The translations under genes and the position numbers were made by a program. This document shows positions 1-5,820 of a DNA stretch of 6,765 nt, in pieces (within the stretch, counting starts at the first letter, position 1; the number at the start of each line of letters is the position of its first letter). The notes below the pieces were generated by a model. It was not told the DNA's origin and did no database searches. It was given only the letters and a program-made list of their open reading frames with translations. This stretch comes from Pseudomonadota bacterium. GTDB taxonomy: Bacteria > Pseudomonadota > Alphaproteobacteria > Rhizobiales > Afifellaceae. The DNA is taken from positions 1 to 6,765 of the forward strand of contig JAEZEK010000070.1 of assembly GCA_023417735.1 (NCBI GenBank), in the 5' to 3' direction.

Positions 1-465
1 GTGCGGGCCGGCGCCACGATGTTCGTGGACGACCGCGACTTCGTCCGCGAGGATGGCGTGTTCGTCTCCGGCGAGATCCTGTTCTCCCGATTCGTGCCCG
101 AGCTCGAGAACCCGATCCTCAACGTCCTTCTCAGGCCGCGGCCGCATGTCGGCGCGACCGTCTCGACGGCCGGCAAGACGAGCCAGCTCTATGCCGGCTT
201 GACCTGGGACATTCCGCTCGGCCGGTTCTTCATCACGGGAAGCTTCGGCGGGACCGTCCACAACGGCGAGACCGACCCGCAGCCGGTGCAGACCGGACCC
301 TGGACCGGATGCAGCGTGATGTTTCGGGAAAGCATCGGGATCGGCTTCAACGTCACCGACCGCTGGAGCATCATCGGCGCGATCGACCATTCGTCGAACA
401 GCGGGCTCTGCACGCCCAATGACGGGCTGACCCACGCCGGCGTCTGGGTCGGCTACAAGTTCTGA
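1..465 (+). CDS. PagL-like acyloxyacyl hydrolase (lipid A 3-O-deacylase family), probably 5'-partial
   Basis: This is the C-terminal part of an outer-membrane beta-barrel of the PagL / acyloxyacyl hydrolase family. Family members remove an ester-linked acyl chain from lipid A at the outer leaflet of the outer membrane. The reading frame is open to base 1, and no signal peptide is visible, so the true start probably lies upstream. Seen in the sequence: alternating hydrophobic strands, an FRES motif (residues 108-111), then H130-S-S132-N133 followed by PNDG (139-142), and a terminal GYKF strand ending in Phe, as expected for BAM-assembled barrels. H130 and S132 fit the family's HxSN catalytic pair (His126/Ser128 in Pseudomonas PagL). 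The family's acidic third residue is not obvious to me. C104 and C137 could form a disulfide. The gene ends 43 nt before the adenosyltransferase gene. Family call is fairly sure; activity and substrate are inferred. Confidence 0.75.
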   Translation: MRAGATMFVDDRDFVREDGVFVSGEILFSRFVPELENPILNVLLRPRPHVGATVSTAGKTSQLYAGLTWDIPLGRFFITGSFGGTVHNGETDPQPVQTGPWTGCSVMFRESIGIGFNVTDRWSIIGAIDHSSNSGLCTPNDGLTHAGVWVGYKF

Positions 466-508
466 GATCCGGCGCTCCCGCCGCGTCCGAAACCGAGCGG
501 GCCCAAGA

Positions 509-1090
509 ATGGTCGTTCTGAACAAGATCTATACGCGCACCGGCGACGATGGCACGACCGCGCTCGGAACGGGCGAGCGGCGGCCGAAGTACGACCTCCG
601 CATCGAGACGTACGGCACGGTCGACGAGACGAACGCGGTGGTCGGCGTCGCGCGTGCTGCGCTCGGGTCGGAGTTCGGCGGCGTCGACGCCATGCTCGGC
701 CGCATCCAGAACGACCTCTTCGACCTCGGCGCCGAACTCGCGACGCCCGACGACGGCAAGCCCAAGGGCTATGAGCCGCTGCGCGTGATCGATTCGCAGG
801 TCGCGCGGCTGGAATCGGAGATCGACGCTCTCAACGCCGACCTGCAGCCGTTGCGCTCCTTCGTGCTGCCGGGCGGCAGCGCCGCCGCGGCGGCGCTTCA
901 TCTTGCGCGCACCGTGGCGCGCCGCGCCGAGCGGCTGATGGTGGAGCTCGCCGCGCAGGAGCCGGGCACGGTCGGCGGGCCGGCGCTGCGCTACGTCAAC
1001 CGCCTCTCCGACTTCTTCTTCGTGGCGAGCCGGTGGGTGAACGCAAAGGGCGAAGCGGACGTCCTCTGGGTGCCGGGCAAGAACCGCTAG
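509..1090 (+). CDS. pduO: PduO-type ATP:cob(I)alamin adenosyltransferase
   Basis: This 193-residue cytosolic enzyme transfers the 5'-deoxyadenosyl group of ATP to cob(I)alamin, making adenosylcobalamin, the cofactor of methylmalonyl-CoA and ethylmalonyl-CoA mutases. Hallmarks of the PduO/MMAB family are complete: the N-terminal ATP loop TRTGDDGTTALG (9-20); YGTVDETNA (35-43) with D39; FVLPGG (118-123), whose F118 matches the Phe that shapes the corrin side in Lactobacillus PduO; the R134-T-V-A-R138-R139-A-E-R helix matching the arginines mutated in human MMAB disease; and RYVNRLSDFFF (161-171). Length is normal for the stand-alone form. The ATG at 509 gives the family-typical MVxLNKIYTRTGD start, although no strong Shine-Dalgarno precedes it. 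The stop is only 4 nt before the rhomboid ATG, so the two are very likely co-transcribed. It is not the unrelated CobA/BtuR type, which has a P-loop. Confidence 0.96.
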   Translation: MVVLNKIYTRTGDDGTTALGTGERRPKYDLRIETYGTVDETNAVVGVARAALGSEFGGVDAMLGRIQNDLFDLGAELATPDDGKPKGYEPLRVIDSQVARLESEIDALNADLQPLRSFVLPGGSAAAAALHLARTVARRAERLMVELAAQEPGTVGGPALRYVNRLSDFFFVASRWVNAKGEADVLWVPGKNR

Positions 1091-1094
1091 CGCG

Positions 1095-1808
1095 ATGTTC
1101 GTCCCGCTCTACGACTACAATCCGCTCCGCCACCTCACGCGCCCCTACGTCAACTACGCCATCATGGCGGCGACGGTGCTTTCCTTCTTCCTGTTCGGCG
1201 GGCTCGACCAGGCGGTGTTCGAGCAGGCGGCGATCGGCCTCGGCTTCATCCCGGCCGTCGTCCACGACCTGGCGGTGCTGCCGCCGGGCGCCGCGATCGT
1301 CCCGGAAGGCGCGACCTACGTCACCTACGCGTTCATGCACGCCAACCTGCTGCATCTCGGCGGCAACCTGATCTTCCTCTGGGTGTTCGGTGACAACGTC
1401 GAGGATGCCGTCGGGCACCTGCGATACCTGGCCTTCTATCTCGGCTGCGCCGCAGCCGGGGCGCTGGTGCACGGCGTCGTGCATCCTGGTTCGACCTTGC
1501 CGCTGATCGGCGCATCCGGCGCGGTGGCCGGGATCGTCGGGGCATATCTGGTCCTTCACCCGCGCGTGAAGCTGTGGGTGCTCCTGCTCGGCCGCATCCC
1601 GCTGCGGCTTTCGGCGGCCTGGGTGCTCGGGGCGTGGGCGGTGTTCCAGGTCGGGAACCTGTTCCTCGCGGTCCCCGCCGACGGCGAGCAGGTCGCCTGG
1701 TGGGCGCATGTCGGCGGCTTCGTCGCAGGCGCGCTGCTCATTCTGGTCCTGCGCCGCCGCACCGTCCCGCTCTTCGACCGGAACCTGCCGGACCATCCGA
1801 CCCGCTGA
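1095..1808 (+). CDS. Rhomboid family intramembrane serine protease
   Basis: This 237-residue inner-membrane protein of the rhomboid family cleaves substrates within or near their transmembrane helices; the substrate here is unknown. Hydrophobic segments lie at about 18-36, 75-100, 108-130, 136-155, 158-168, 172-194 and 202-220, consistent with the six-helix rhomboid core. The catalytic pair is visible: S141 in GASG (139-142) and H205 in the late helix motif AHVGG. The oxyanion-side residues H87 and N91 (HLGGN) have the same four-residue spacing as H150/N154 of E. coli GlpG, and H82-A-N84 precedes them. Alphaproteobacterial relatives share the N-terminal stretch with PLYDxNP (4-10) before helix 1. 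The ATG at 1095 follows the adenosyltransferase stop by 4 nt and has no clear own ribosome site, suggesting translational coupling. The C-terminus is a short basic cytosolic tail (RRR at 220-222). All active-site residues are intact, so it should be an active protease. Confidence 0.93.
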   Translation: MFVPLYDYNPLRHLTRPYVNYAIMAATVLSFFLFGGLDQAVFEQAAIGLGFIPAVVHDLAVLPPGAAIVPEGATYVTYAFMHANLLHLGGNLIFLWVFGDNVEDAVGHLRYLAFYLGCAAAGALVHGVVHPGSTLPLIGASGAVAGIVGAYLVLHPRVKLWVLLLGRIPLRLSAAWVLGAWAVFQVGNLFLAVPADGEQVAWWAHVGGFVAGALLILVLRRRTVPLFDRNLPDHPTR

Positions 1809-1819
1809 GGGGACATGCC

Positions 1820-1850
1820 GGGCGCGGCTTGCGCCCCTGCCCCCGCAGGG
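1820..1850 (+). promoter_or_regulatory. Tandem GC-rich hairpins between rhomboid gene and etfB
   Basis: Two adjacent inverted repeats fill the gap before etfB. The first is GGGCGC (1820-1825), loop GGCTT, GCGCCC (1831-1836). The second is CCCTGC (1835-1840), loop CCCC, GCAGGG (1845-1850). They share bases 1835-1836, so full pairing of one shortens the other. No U-run follows, so this is not a standard intrinsic terminator. It could be an attenuator, a processing or stabilising element for the etfBA message, or part of a promoter: TTGCGC at 1829-1834 lies 17 nt before a weak TAGTTC at 1852-1857. The pairing is directly seen; the function is a guess. Confidence 0.4.
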
Positions 1851-1872
1851 CTAGTTCCGTTGCCGGGAATTC

Positions 1873-1879
1873 GGAGGAG
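1873..1879 (+). promoter_or_regulatory. Strong Shine-Dalgarno of etfB
   Basis: GGAGGAG sits 4 nt before the ATG at 1884 and is the strongest ribosome-binding site in the plus-strand genes here. It fixes the etfB start at 1884 rather than at an in-frame ATG at 1815, which would add a 23-residue Pro/Ala-rich stretch encoded by the hairpin region. Confidence 0.85.
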
Positions 1880-1883
1880 CGCA

Positions 1884-2633
1884 ATGAAGGTTCTCGTGCC
1901 CGTCAAGCGGGTCATCGACGCCAACGTGAAGCCGCGCGTGAAGGCGGACGGCTCCGGCGTCGAGCTGGCGAACATGAAGATGTCGATGAACCCGTTCGAC
2001 GAGATCGCCGTCGAGGAGGCGCTGCGTCTCCGCGAAGCCGGGACGGCGACTGAAGTGGTCCTCGTCTCGATCGGGCCAGCGCAGGCGCAGGAGACGATCA
2101 GGACGGGCCTCGCCATGGGCGCCGACCGCGGCATCCTGGTGCAGGCCGACGGCGCGGTCGAGCCGCTCGCCGTCGCCAAGATCCTGAAGGCCGTCGTGGA
2201 GCAGGAGGCGCCCGAGCTCGTGATCCTCGGCAAGCAGGCGATCGACGACGACGCGAACCAGACCGGGCAGATGCTGGCCGCCCTGCTCGGCTGGCCGCAG
2301 GGCACCTTCGCGTCGAAGATCGCCATCGCCGAGGGCCGCATCGCGGTGACGCGCGAAGTCGATGCCGGGCTCCAGGTCCTCGACCTCAAGCTGCCGGCGA
2401 TCGTCACCACCGACCTCCGCCTCAACGAGCCGCGCTACGCCTCGCTGCCGAACATCATGAAGGCCAAGAAGAAGCCGATCGACACGAAGACCGCCGCCGA
2501 TTTCGGCGTCGATACGGCGCCGCGGCTGGAGGTGATCGAAACGCGCGAGCCGCCGAAGCGGAAGGCCGGCGTGAAGGTCACGTCGGTCGCCGACCTCGTC
2601 GACAAGCTCAAGAACGAAGCGGGCGTCCTCTAG
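1884..2633 (+). CDS. etfB: Electron transfer flavoprotein subunit beta
   Basis: This 249-residue cytosolic beta subunit of the EtfAB heterodimer (FAD plus structural AMP) carries electrons from acyl-CoA dehydrogenases and related flavoenzymes to ETF:ubiquinone oxidoreductase. It begins [12 protein letters not shown], the standard family N-terminus. The AMP-binding segment [13 protein letters not shown] (117-129) is nearly identical to the mitochondrial one. The ETF-beta signature spans [12 protein letters not shown] to [10 protein letters not shown] (155-179). The recognition loop [14 protein letters not shown] (184-197) contains L188, equivalent to human Leu195, which inserts into acyl-CoA dehydrogenases, and K193/K196, equivalent to human Lys200/Lys203. 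This marks it as the group I, respiratory-chain housekeeping ETF rather than a bifurcating or FixBA type. The start is set by GGAGGAG 4 nt upstream. etfA follows after 14 nt. Confidence 0.98.
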   Translation: MKVLVPVKRVIDANVKPRVKADGSGVELANMKMSMNPFDEIAVEEALRLREAGTATEVVLVSIGPAQAQETIRTGLAMGADRGILVQADGAVEPLAVAKILKAVVEQEAPELVILGKQAIDDDANQTGQMLAALLGWPQGTFASKIAIAEGRIAVTREVDAGLQVLDLKLPAIVTTDLRLNEPRYASLPNIMKAKKKPIDTKTAADFGVDTAPRLEVIETREPPKRKAGVKVTSVADLVDKLKNEAGVL

Positions 2634-2647
2634 GGCGGAACGGGACC

Positions 2648-3595
2648 ATGACCACTCTCCTCATCGCAGAACACAGCAATGCCGCGCTCAACGAGGCGAC
2701 GGCGAAAGCCCTGACCGCTGTCAGGGCACTCGGCGGCGACGTGCACGTCCTCGTCGCGGGCCAGGGCGCGCAGGCGGCAGCGGAAACGGCCGCAAGCCTG
2801 GAGGGCGTTGCGAAGGTCCTCCTCGCGGAGTCCGAGCCGCTCGCCCATCAGCTCGCCGAACCGCTCGCCGCGCTGATAGTCTCGCTTGCCGGCGATTACG
2901 ATGCGGTGGTCGCGCCGGCCACCACGATGGGCAAGAACGTCGCGCCGCGCGTCGCAGCCCTTCTCGACGTGATGCAGGTGTCCGACGTGCAGGAGATCGT
3001 GGCGCCCGATACGTTCCGGCGCCCGATCTATGCCGGCAACGCCGTCCAGACCGTGCGCTCCACGGACGCGAAGAAGGTGCTGACGATCCGCACTGCCTCC
3101 TTCCAGGCGGCGGGCTCGGGCAGCGGCGCCGCCCCGATCGAGGCGGTGCAGGCGGCGGGGGATCCCGGTGTCTCGCGGTTCGTCGAGGAGCGGCTTTCGG
3201 AGAGCGAACGGCCTGAGCTCGCAGCCGCCCGGATCATCGTGTCCGGCGGCCGGGCGCTGGGGTCCAAGGAGAAGTTCACCGAGGTGATGCTCCCGGTCGC
3301 CGACCGGCTCGGAGCGGCGATCGGGGCGAGCCGCGCGGCGGTCGATGCCGGCTATGCGCCGAACGACTGGCAGGTCGGGCAGACCGGAAAGATCGTGGCG
3401 CCCGATCTCTACATCGCCTGCGGCATCTCCGGCGCGATCCAGCATCTCGCCGGCATGAAGGATTCGCGCGTCATCGTCGCCATAAACAAGGACGAGGAGG
3501 CGCCGATCTTCCAGGTCGCCGATTACGGCCTCGTCGGCGATCTCTTCCAGGTGCTGCCGGAGCTCGTTGCGGAGCTCGACAAGCGCGCCGGCTGA
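2648..3595 (+). CDS. etfA: Electron transfer flavoprotein subunit alpha
   Basis: This 315-residue alpha subunit of ETF has the normal length for the family. It carries the redox-active FAD in its C-terminal domain and pairs with EtfB. The N-terminal half (1-185) is the Rossmann-like domain I, starting [11 protein letters not shown]. The C-terminal FAD domain shows SGGRALGS (199-206) with R202, ASR (227-229) with R229, VGQTGK (243-248) with T246, the ETF-alpha signature [17 protein letters not shown] (254-270) with H266, N280 in the INKD motif, and [10 protein letters not shown] (291-300). These match the human FAD-binding residues Arg223, Arg249, Thr266, His286, Asn300 and Asp318 in order. 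The ATG at 2648 lies 14 nt after the etfB stop, with only a weak GGCGGA-like ribosome site, which fits coupled translation. It is the last gene of the plus-strand group and converges on the BCCT gene. Confidence 0.98.
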   Translation: MTTLLIAEHSNAALNEATAKALTAVRALGGDVHVLVAGQGAQAAAETAASLEGVAKVLLAESEPLAHQLAEPLAALIVSLAGDYDAVVAPATTMGKNVAPRVAALLDVMQVSDVQEIVAPDTFRRPIYAGNAVQTVRSTDAKKVLTIRTASFQAAGSGSGAAPIEAVQAAGDPGVSRFVEERLSESERPELAAARIIVSGGRALGSKEKFTEVMLPVADRLGAAIGASRAAVDAGYAPNDWQVGQTGKIVAPDLYIACGISGAIQHLAGMKDSRVIVAINKDEEAPIFQVADYGLVGDLFQVLPELVAELDKRAG

Positions 3596-3622
3596 CGGGC
3601 CCGCGGGGCCCCCGCGACGTCA
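3593..3622. terminator. Candidate bidirectional terminator between convergent etfA and BCCT genes
   Basis: The 24-nt gap between the convergent stops is inside an imperfect inverted repeat. TGACG (3593-3597) pairs with CGTCA (3618-3622), and an inner stem CGCGG (3602-3606) pairs with CCGCG (3612-3616) around a GGCCC loop. GGCC (3598-3601) opposes a single A (3617) as an internal loop. The outer arms contain the stop codons of both genes. There is no T-run on either strand, so efficiency as an intrinsic terminator is uncertain. The structure is seen; the terminator role is inferred from position. Confidence 0.45.
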
Positions 3623-5624
3623 GATCGCGGCTGCCGGATCGGGCGAGCCCGCGTAGAGCGCGGTCTCGCGGGAACTGGTGAGGGCGAGGTAGCGCTCGTA
3701 CTGCGTGACCACGTCGTCGGCGATCTGCCGACGCGTGAAGCCCATGACGTCATAGCCGCGGCTGCCGTCGGAGAAGTAGGTCCGGACCTCCCACGCCTGC
3801 GGCCGCTGCCCTTTGCCCGTTCCGAGATCGGCTACGGAAAAGGCGGCCAGAGGCCGGCTTGCCGGCCTGACGCCGTAGACGAAGTTCCGCACCCTTTCAG
3901 CGGCAACCGTAAGCTCCAGCGCGTCGGCTTCCGCCCTGAGGACCGCGTCGTGCCCGTGTCGGCGCAGCTCGGCCGCCACCTCCTCGAGCGCCGGGCGTGC
4001 CGTGTCCGCGATGAAGGCTTCCGCCTCCCGGCCGCTCGGCGTGTGGAGCGCCAGCCCGAGCCGCTTCGTCCAGGGCAGCTCGCTTGCCGGCGTTGCCACC
4101 GCGATGGCCCGTTCGCGCGCCATGTCGGCCTGCATGCCCCGGATCAGTCCGAAACCCAGGAACATCATCACGATCGTGAATGGCAGAGCGCTGATCAACG
4201 TCATCGTCTGCAGGGCCGTCAGGCCACCGGCCAGCAGCAGGAGGGCGGCGGCGAGACCTTCCAGGCCGCACCAGTAGACCCTCTGCCAGGCTGGCGTGGC
4301 GTCGGCGCCGCCGGCGGCTATCTTGTCGACGACCATCGAGCCCGAAGCGGACGAGGTTATGAAGAAGATCGCGACGAGGAGGATGGCAAGGCCCGAGGCG
4401 ACGGAAGCCAGCGGCAGGAACTCGAAGAACGCGAAGAGGGCGACGGAGACGTCGTCCGCCACCGCGCGCGAGATCGCCCCTGCGGCTTCACCCATGTCGA
4501 GCGTGATGGCGGTGTTCCCGAAAACCGTCATCCAGAGGAACGTGAAAAGGCTTGGGACGAGAAGCACGCCGGTCGCGAACTCACGCACCGTCCGCCCGCG
4601 GGAGATCCTCGCAATGAACATGCCGACGAACGGCGACCAGGCGATCCACCACGCCCAGTAGAACAGCGTCCACGCGCTCATCCAGCCGCGCGGCTCATAG
4701 GCGTAGAGATTGAAGGACCTGCGGAAGAAGTCGTCGAGATAGGCTCCGACATTCTGCGGGTAGGCCTTCAGCAGGTATGCGGTCGGACCGACGACGAGGA
4801 CGAACAGCAGCAGAAGGACGGCGAGCAGCAGGTTCAACTCGGAAAGCCGCCGGATGCCCACGTCGAGGCCGCTCAGGACCGAGGCGGTCGCGAGCACGGT
4901 GATCACCGCGATCAGCACGACCTGGACCCAGGGCTCGTTAGGGAGGCCGAACAGGTAAGCGAGCCCAGAATTGATCTGCAGGACGCCGAGGCCGAGAGAG
5001 GTCGCAATGCCGAACAGCGTGCCCACGATCGCGAAGATGTCCACGGCATCGCCGATCGGCCCGTCGATCCTGCCCTTCAGCAACGGATAGAGCCCGGACC
5101 GGATCGTCAGCGGCAGGTTGTAGCGGAAGCTGAAATATGCCAGCGACAGCCCGACCACGGCGTAGATGCCCCAGGCGTGAACACCCCAGTGGAAGAAGGT
5201 GATGACCATCGCCTGGCGGGCGGCCTGCAACGTCATCGGCTCGGCCTCGGGCGGGGCCGAATAGTGCTGGATCGGCTCGGCCACGGCGAAGAACATGAGG
5301 CCGATGCCCATGCCGGCGGCGAACAGCATGGCGAACCAGCTCGGATAGCTGAAGTCCGGCTCGGAATCGTCCGGCCCGAGCTTGAGCGTCCCGAATCGGC
5401 TGGCGGCCAGGAAGATGACGAGGAACAGGAAGCCCGTGACCGCGATGATGTAGAGCCAGCCGAAGCCGTCGATGATGGACCCCTGTATCGCCGCGAAGAT
5501 CGCCTCCGCCCGTTGCGGGAAAAAGGAGGCCGACCGCCAGGAAGGCTGCGATGACGAGGCTCGCGCCAACGAAGACCGGGCCTCGGATCCGGACGGCGGT
5601 CGGGCTGGGGGACGAAGCGGACAC
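3620..5624 (-). CDS. betT: BCCT family transporter (BetT-like choline/glycine betaine), frameshifted near the N-terminus
   Basis: This inner-membrane betaine/choline/carnitine transporter is split over two frames. From the GTG at 5624 (AAGGAG 6 nt upstream), 36 codons encode the N-terminus and helix 1, ending LLFP. The rest continues from 5515 in another frame as [11 protein letters not shown]. Removing one base near 5516-5524 restores a 667-residue protein, the expected BetT length. In restored numbering: GMGIG (104-108) in helix 3; the aromatic box W318[11 protein letters not shown] (318-329), matching BetP Trp373/374/377; T423-S424, at the BetP Na+-site Thr467/Ser468 position, so Na+ coupling is possible; and a cytoplasmic C-terminal domain (about 518-667) with [10 protein letters not shown] and QYERYL, typical of the long BetT type. 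Without the shift, the main frame can only begin at a TTG (5569) with no convincing ribosome site and lacks helix 1. It may be a sequencing error, a young pseudogene or, less likely, recoding. Family sure; substrate inferred. Confidence 0.9.
5515..5524 (-). other. Frameshift site in the BCCT gene
   Basis: On the minus strand the bases read TTTTTCCCGC. Upstream codons (frame from 5624) give Leu-Leu-Phe-Pro-Ala-Thr, and the family-like sequence then stops. The frame one base later gives Pro-Gln-Arg-Ala-Glu-Ala-Ile-Phe and runs intact to the stop at 3620. Removing one T or one C from the T5-C3 run joins the two as [11 protein letters not shown], colinear with the usual LFPEQAEAIF of the family. 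One extra base in a homopolymer is therefore the simplest explanation. Confidence 0.85.
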
Positions 5625-5630
5625 GAATCG

Positions 5631-5636
5631 CTCCTT
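5631..5636 (-). promoter_or_regulatory. Shine-Dalgarno of the BCCT gene
   Basis: The minus strand reads AAGGAG, followed by a 6-nt spacer and GTG (5624-5622). This supports the GTG at 5624 over the other GTG at 5675 and over the TTG at 5569. It is also independent evidence that helix 1 in the upstream frame is truly coding. Confidence 0.8.
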
Positions 5637-5653
5637 GTTTGCGTGTGAAGGTG

Positions 5654-5694
5654 GAGCCGAACACCGGCTCAACACTTTCGCGGCTCAAATGTTC
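5654..5694. promoter_or_regulatory. Inverted and direct repeats upstream of the BCCT gene (candidate operator)
   Basis: GAGCCG (5654-5659), spacer AACAC, CGGCTC (5665-5670) forms a 6-bp inverted repeat. The right arm recurs as a direct repeat, CGGCTCAA at 5665-5672 and again at 5681-5688, exactly 16 bp apart. A wider GAACA (5659-5663) / TGTTC (5690-5694) pair brackets the area. It begins 18 bp upstream of the BCCT ribosome site, where a repressor or activator of the transporter would be expected. A TetR-type factor (as BetI for bet genes) is one possibility, but no match to a known BetI site is claimed. Confidence 0.35.
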
Positions 5695-5760
5695 ACCGGC
5701 GGGTTCCGCGACCGACCGCTCGGCGCGCGACCCGCGTCGACGGCACCAATTTCGCTGCGC

Positions 5761-5783
5761 CGCACCCTTCCCCTTTGGGTGCG
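5761..5783. promoter_or_regulatory. Perfect 7-bp inverted repeat upstream of 3-hydroxybutyryl-CoA dehydrogenase gene
   Basis: CGCACCC (5761-5767) and GGGTGCG (5777-5783) are separated by the pyrimidine-rich 9-nt spacer TTCCCCTTT. The right arm abuts TATACG (5784-5789), a possible -10 element for the plus-strand gene starting at 5821. If so, the repeat would cover the -35 to spacer region and could be an operator. As RNA it could also be a 5'-leader hairpin. No second gene requires a terminator here on the plus strand. The repeat is directly seen; its role is inferred. Confidence 0.35.
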
Positions 5784-5805
5784 TATACGAAATACTCCGG
5801 CCGCC

Positions 5806-5817
5806 AGGAGTGAGAGG
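5806..5817 (+). promoter_or_regulatory. Ribosome-binding region of the dehydrogenase gene
   Basis: AGGAG (5806-5810, 10 nt before the ATG) and GAGAGG (5812-5817, 3 nt before it) both resemble Shine-Dalgarno cores. Together they mark the ATG at 5821 as the start, although the same frame is open back to 5551. Confidence 0.6.
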
Positions 5818-5820
5818 CGA

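Noticed and set aside
466..508. Terminator or promoter between the PagL-like gene and the adenosyltransferase gene
   Set aside because: The 43-nt gap shows no convincing stem-loop, T-run or -35/-10 pair.
996..1796. 266-codon minus-strand open frame opposite the rhomboid gene
   Set aside because: It is antisense low-complexity (RRR, EQ, HR repeats) with no domain pattern, and the plus strand encodes an intact rhomboid protease.
1815..1883. 23-residue N-terminal extension of EtfB
   Set aside because: EtfB proteins begin at MKVLVPVKR; the extension encodes the hairpin region, and GGAGGAG precedes the ATG at 1884.
1556..2425. 289-codon minus-strand open frame over rhomboid/etfB
   Set aside because: It is Ser/Arg/Thr-rich antisense translation spanning two real genes and their gap, with no recognisable family.
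2630..3445. 271-codon minus-strand open frame opposite etfA
   Set aside because: It is Arg/His/Asp/Gly-rich antisense shadow of a highly conserved plus-strand gene.
3950..5554. 534-codon open frame on the plus strand opposite the BCCT gene
   Set aside because: Its translation is Arg/Asp/Glu/His/Gln-rich low complexity, typical of antisense frames in GC-rich genes, and it overlaps a clear membrane transporter.
3620..5569. Complete BCCT transporter starting at TTG 5569 without a frameshift
   Set aside because: That start has no convincing ribosome site and its first 18 residues ([18 protein letters not shown]) are not family-like, while the other frame over the same DNA encodes a good helix 1 after AAGGAG-GTG.
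5551..5820. 90-codon in-frame upstream extension of the 3-hydroxybutyryl-CoA dehydrogenase
   Set aside because: The family N-terminus (strand then GAGQMGSG) begins right after the ATG at 5821, which has a ribosome site. The extension is low-complexity Arg/Pro/Thr-rich and overlaps the BCCT N-terminus on the other strand.
5625..5820. Insertion-sequence ends or target-site duplication around the BCCT gene
   Set aside because: No terminal inverted repeats or matching short direct repeats could be found at the two borders of the transporter, and no transposase or integrase is present, so a mobile-element origin is not supported by the sequence.
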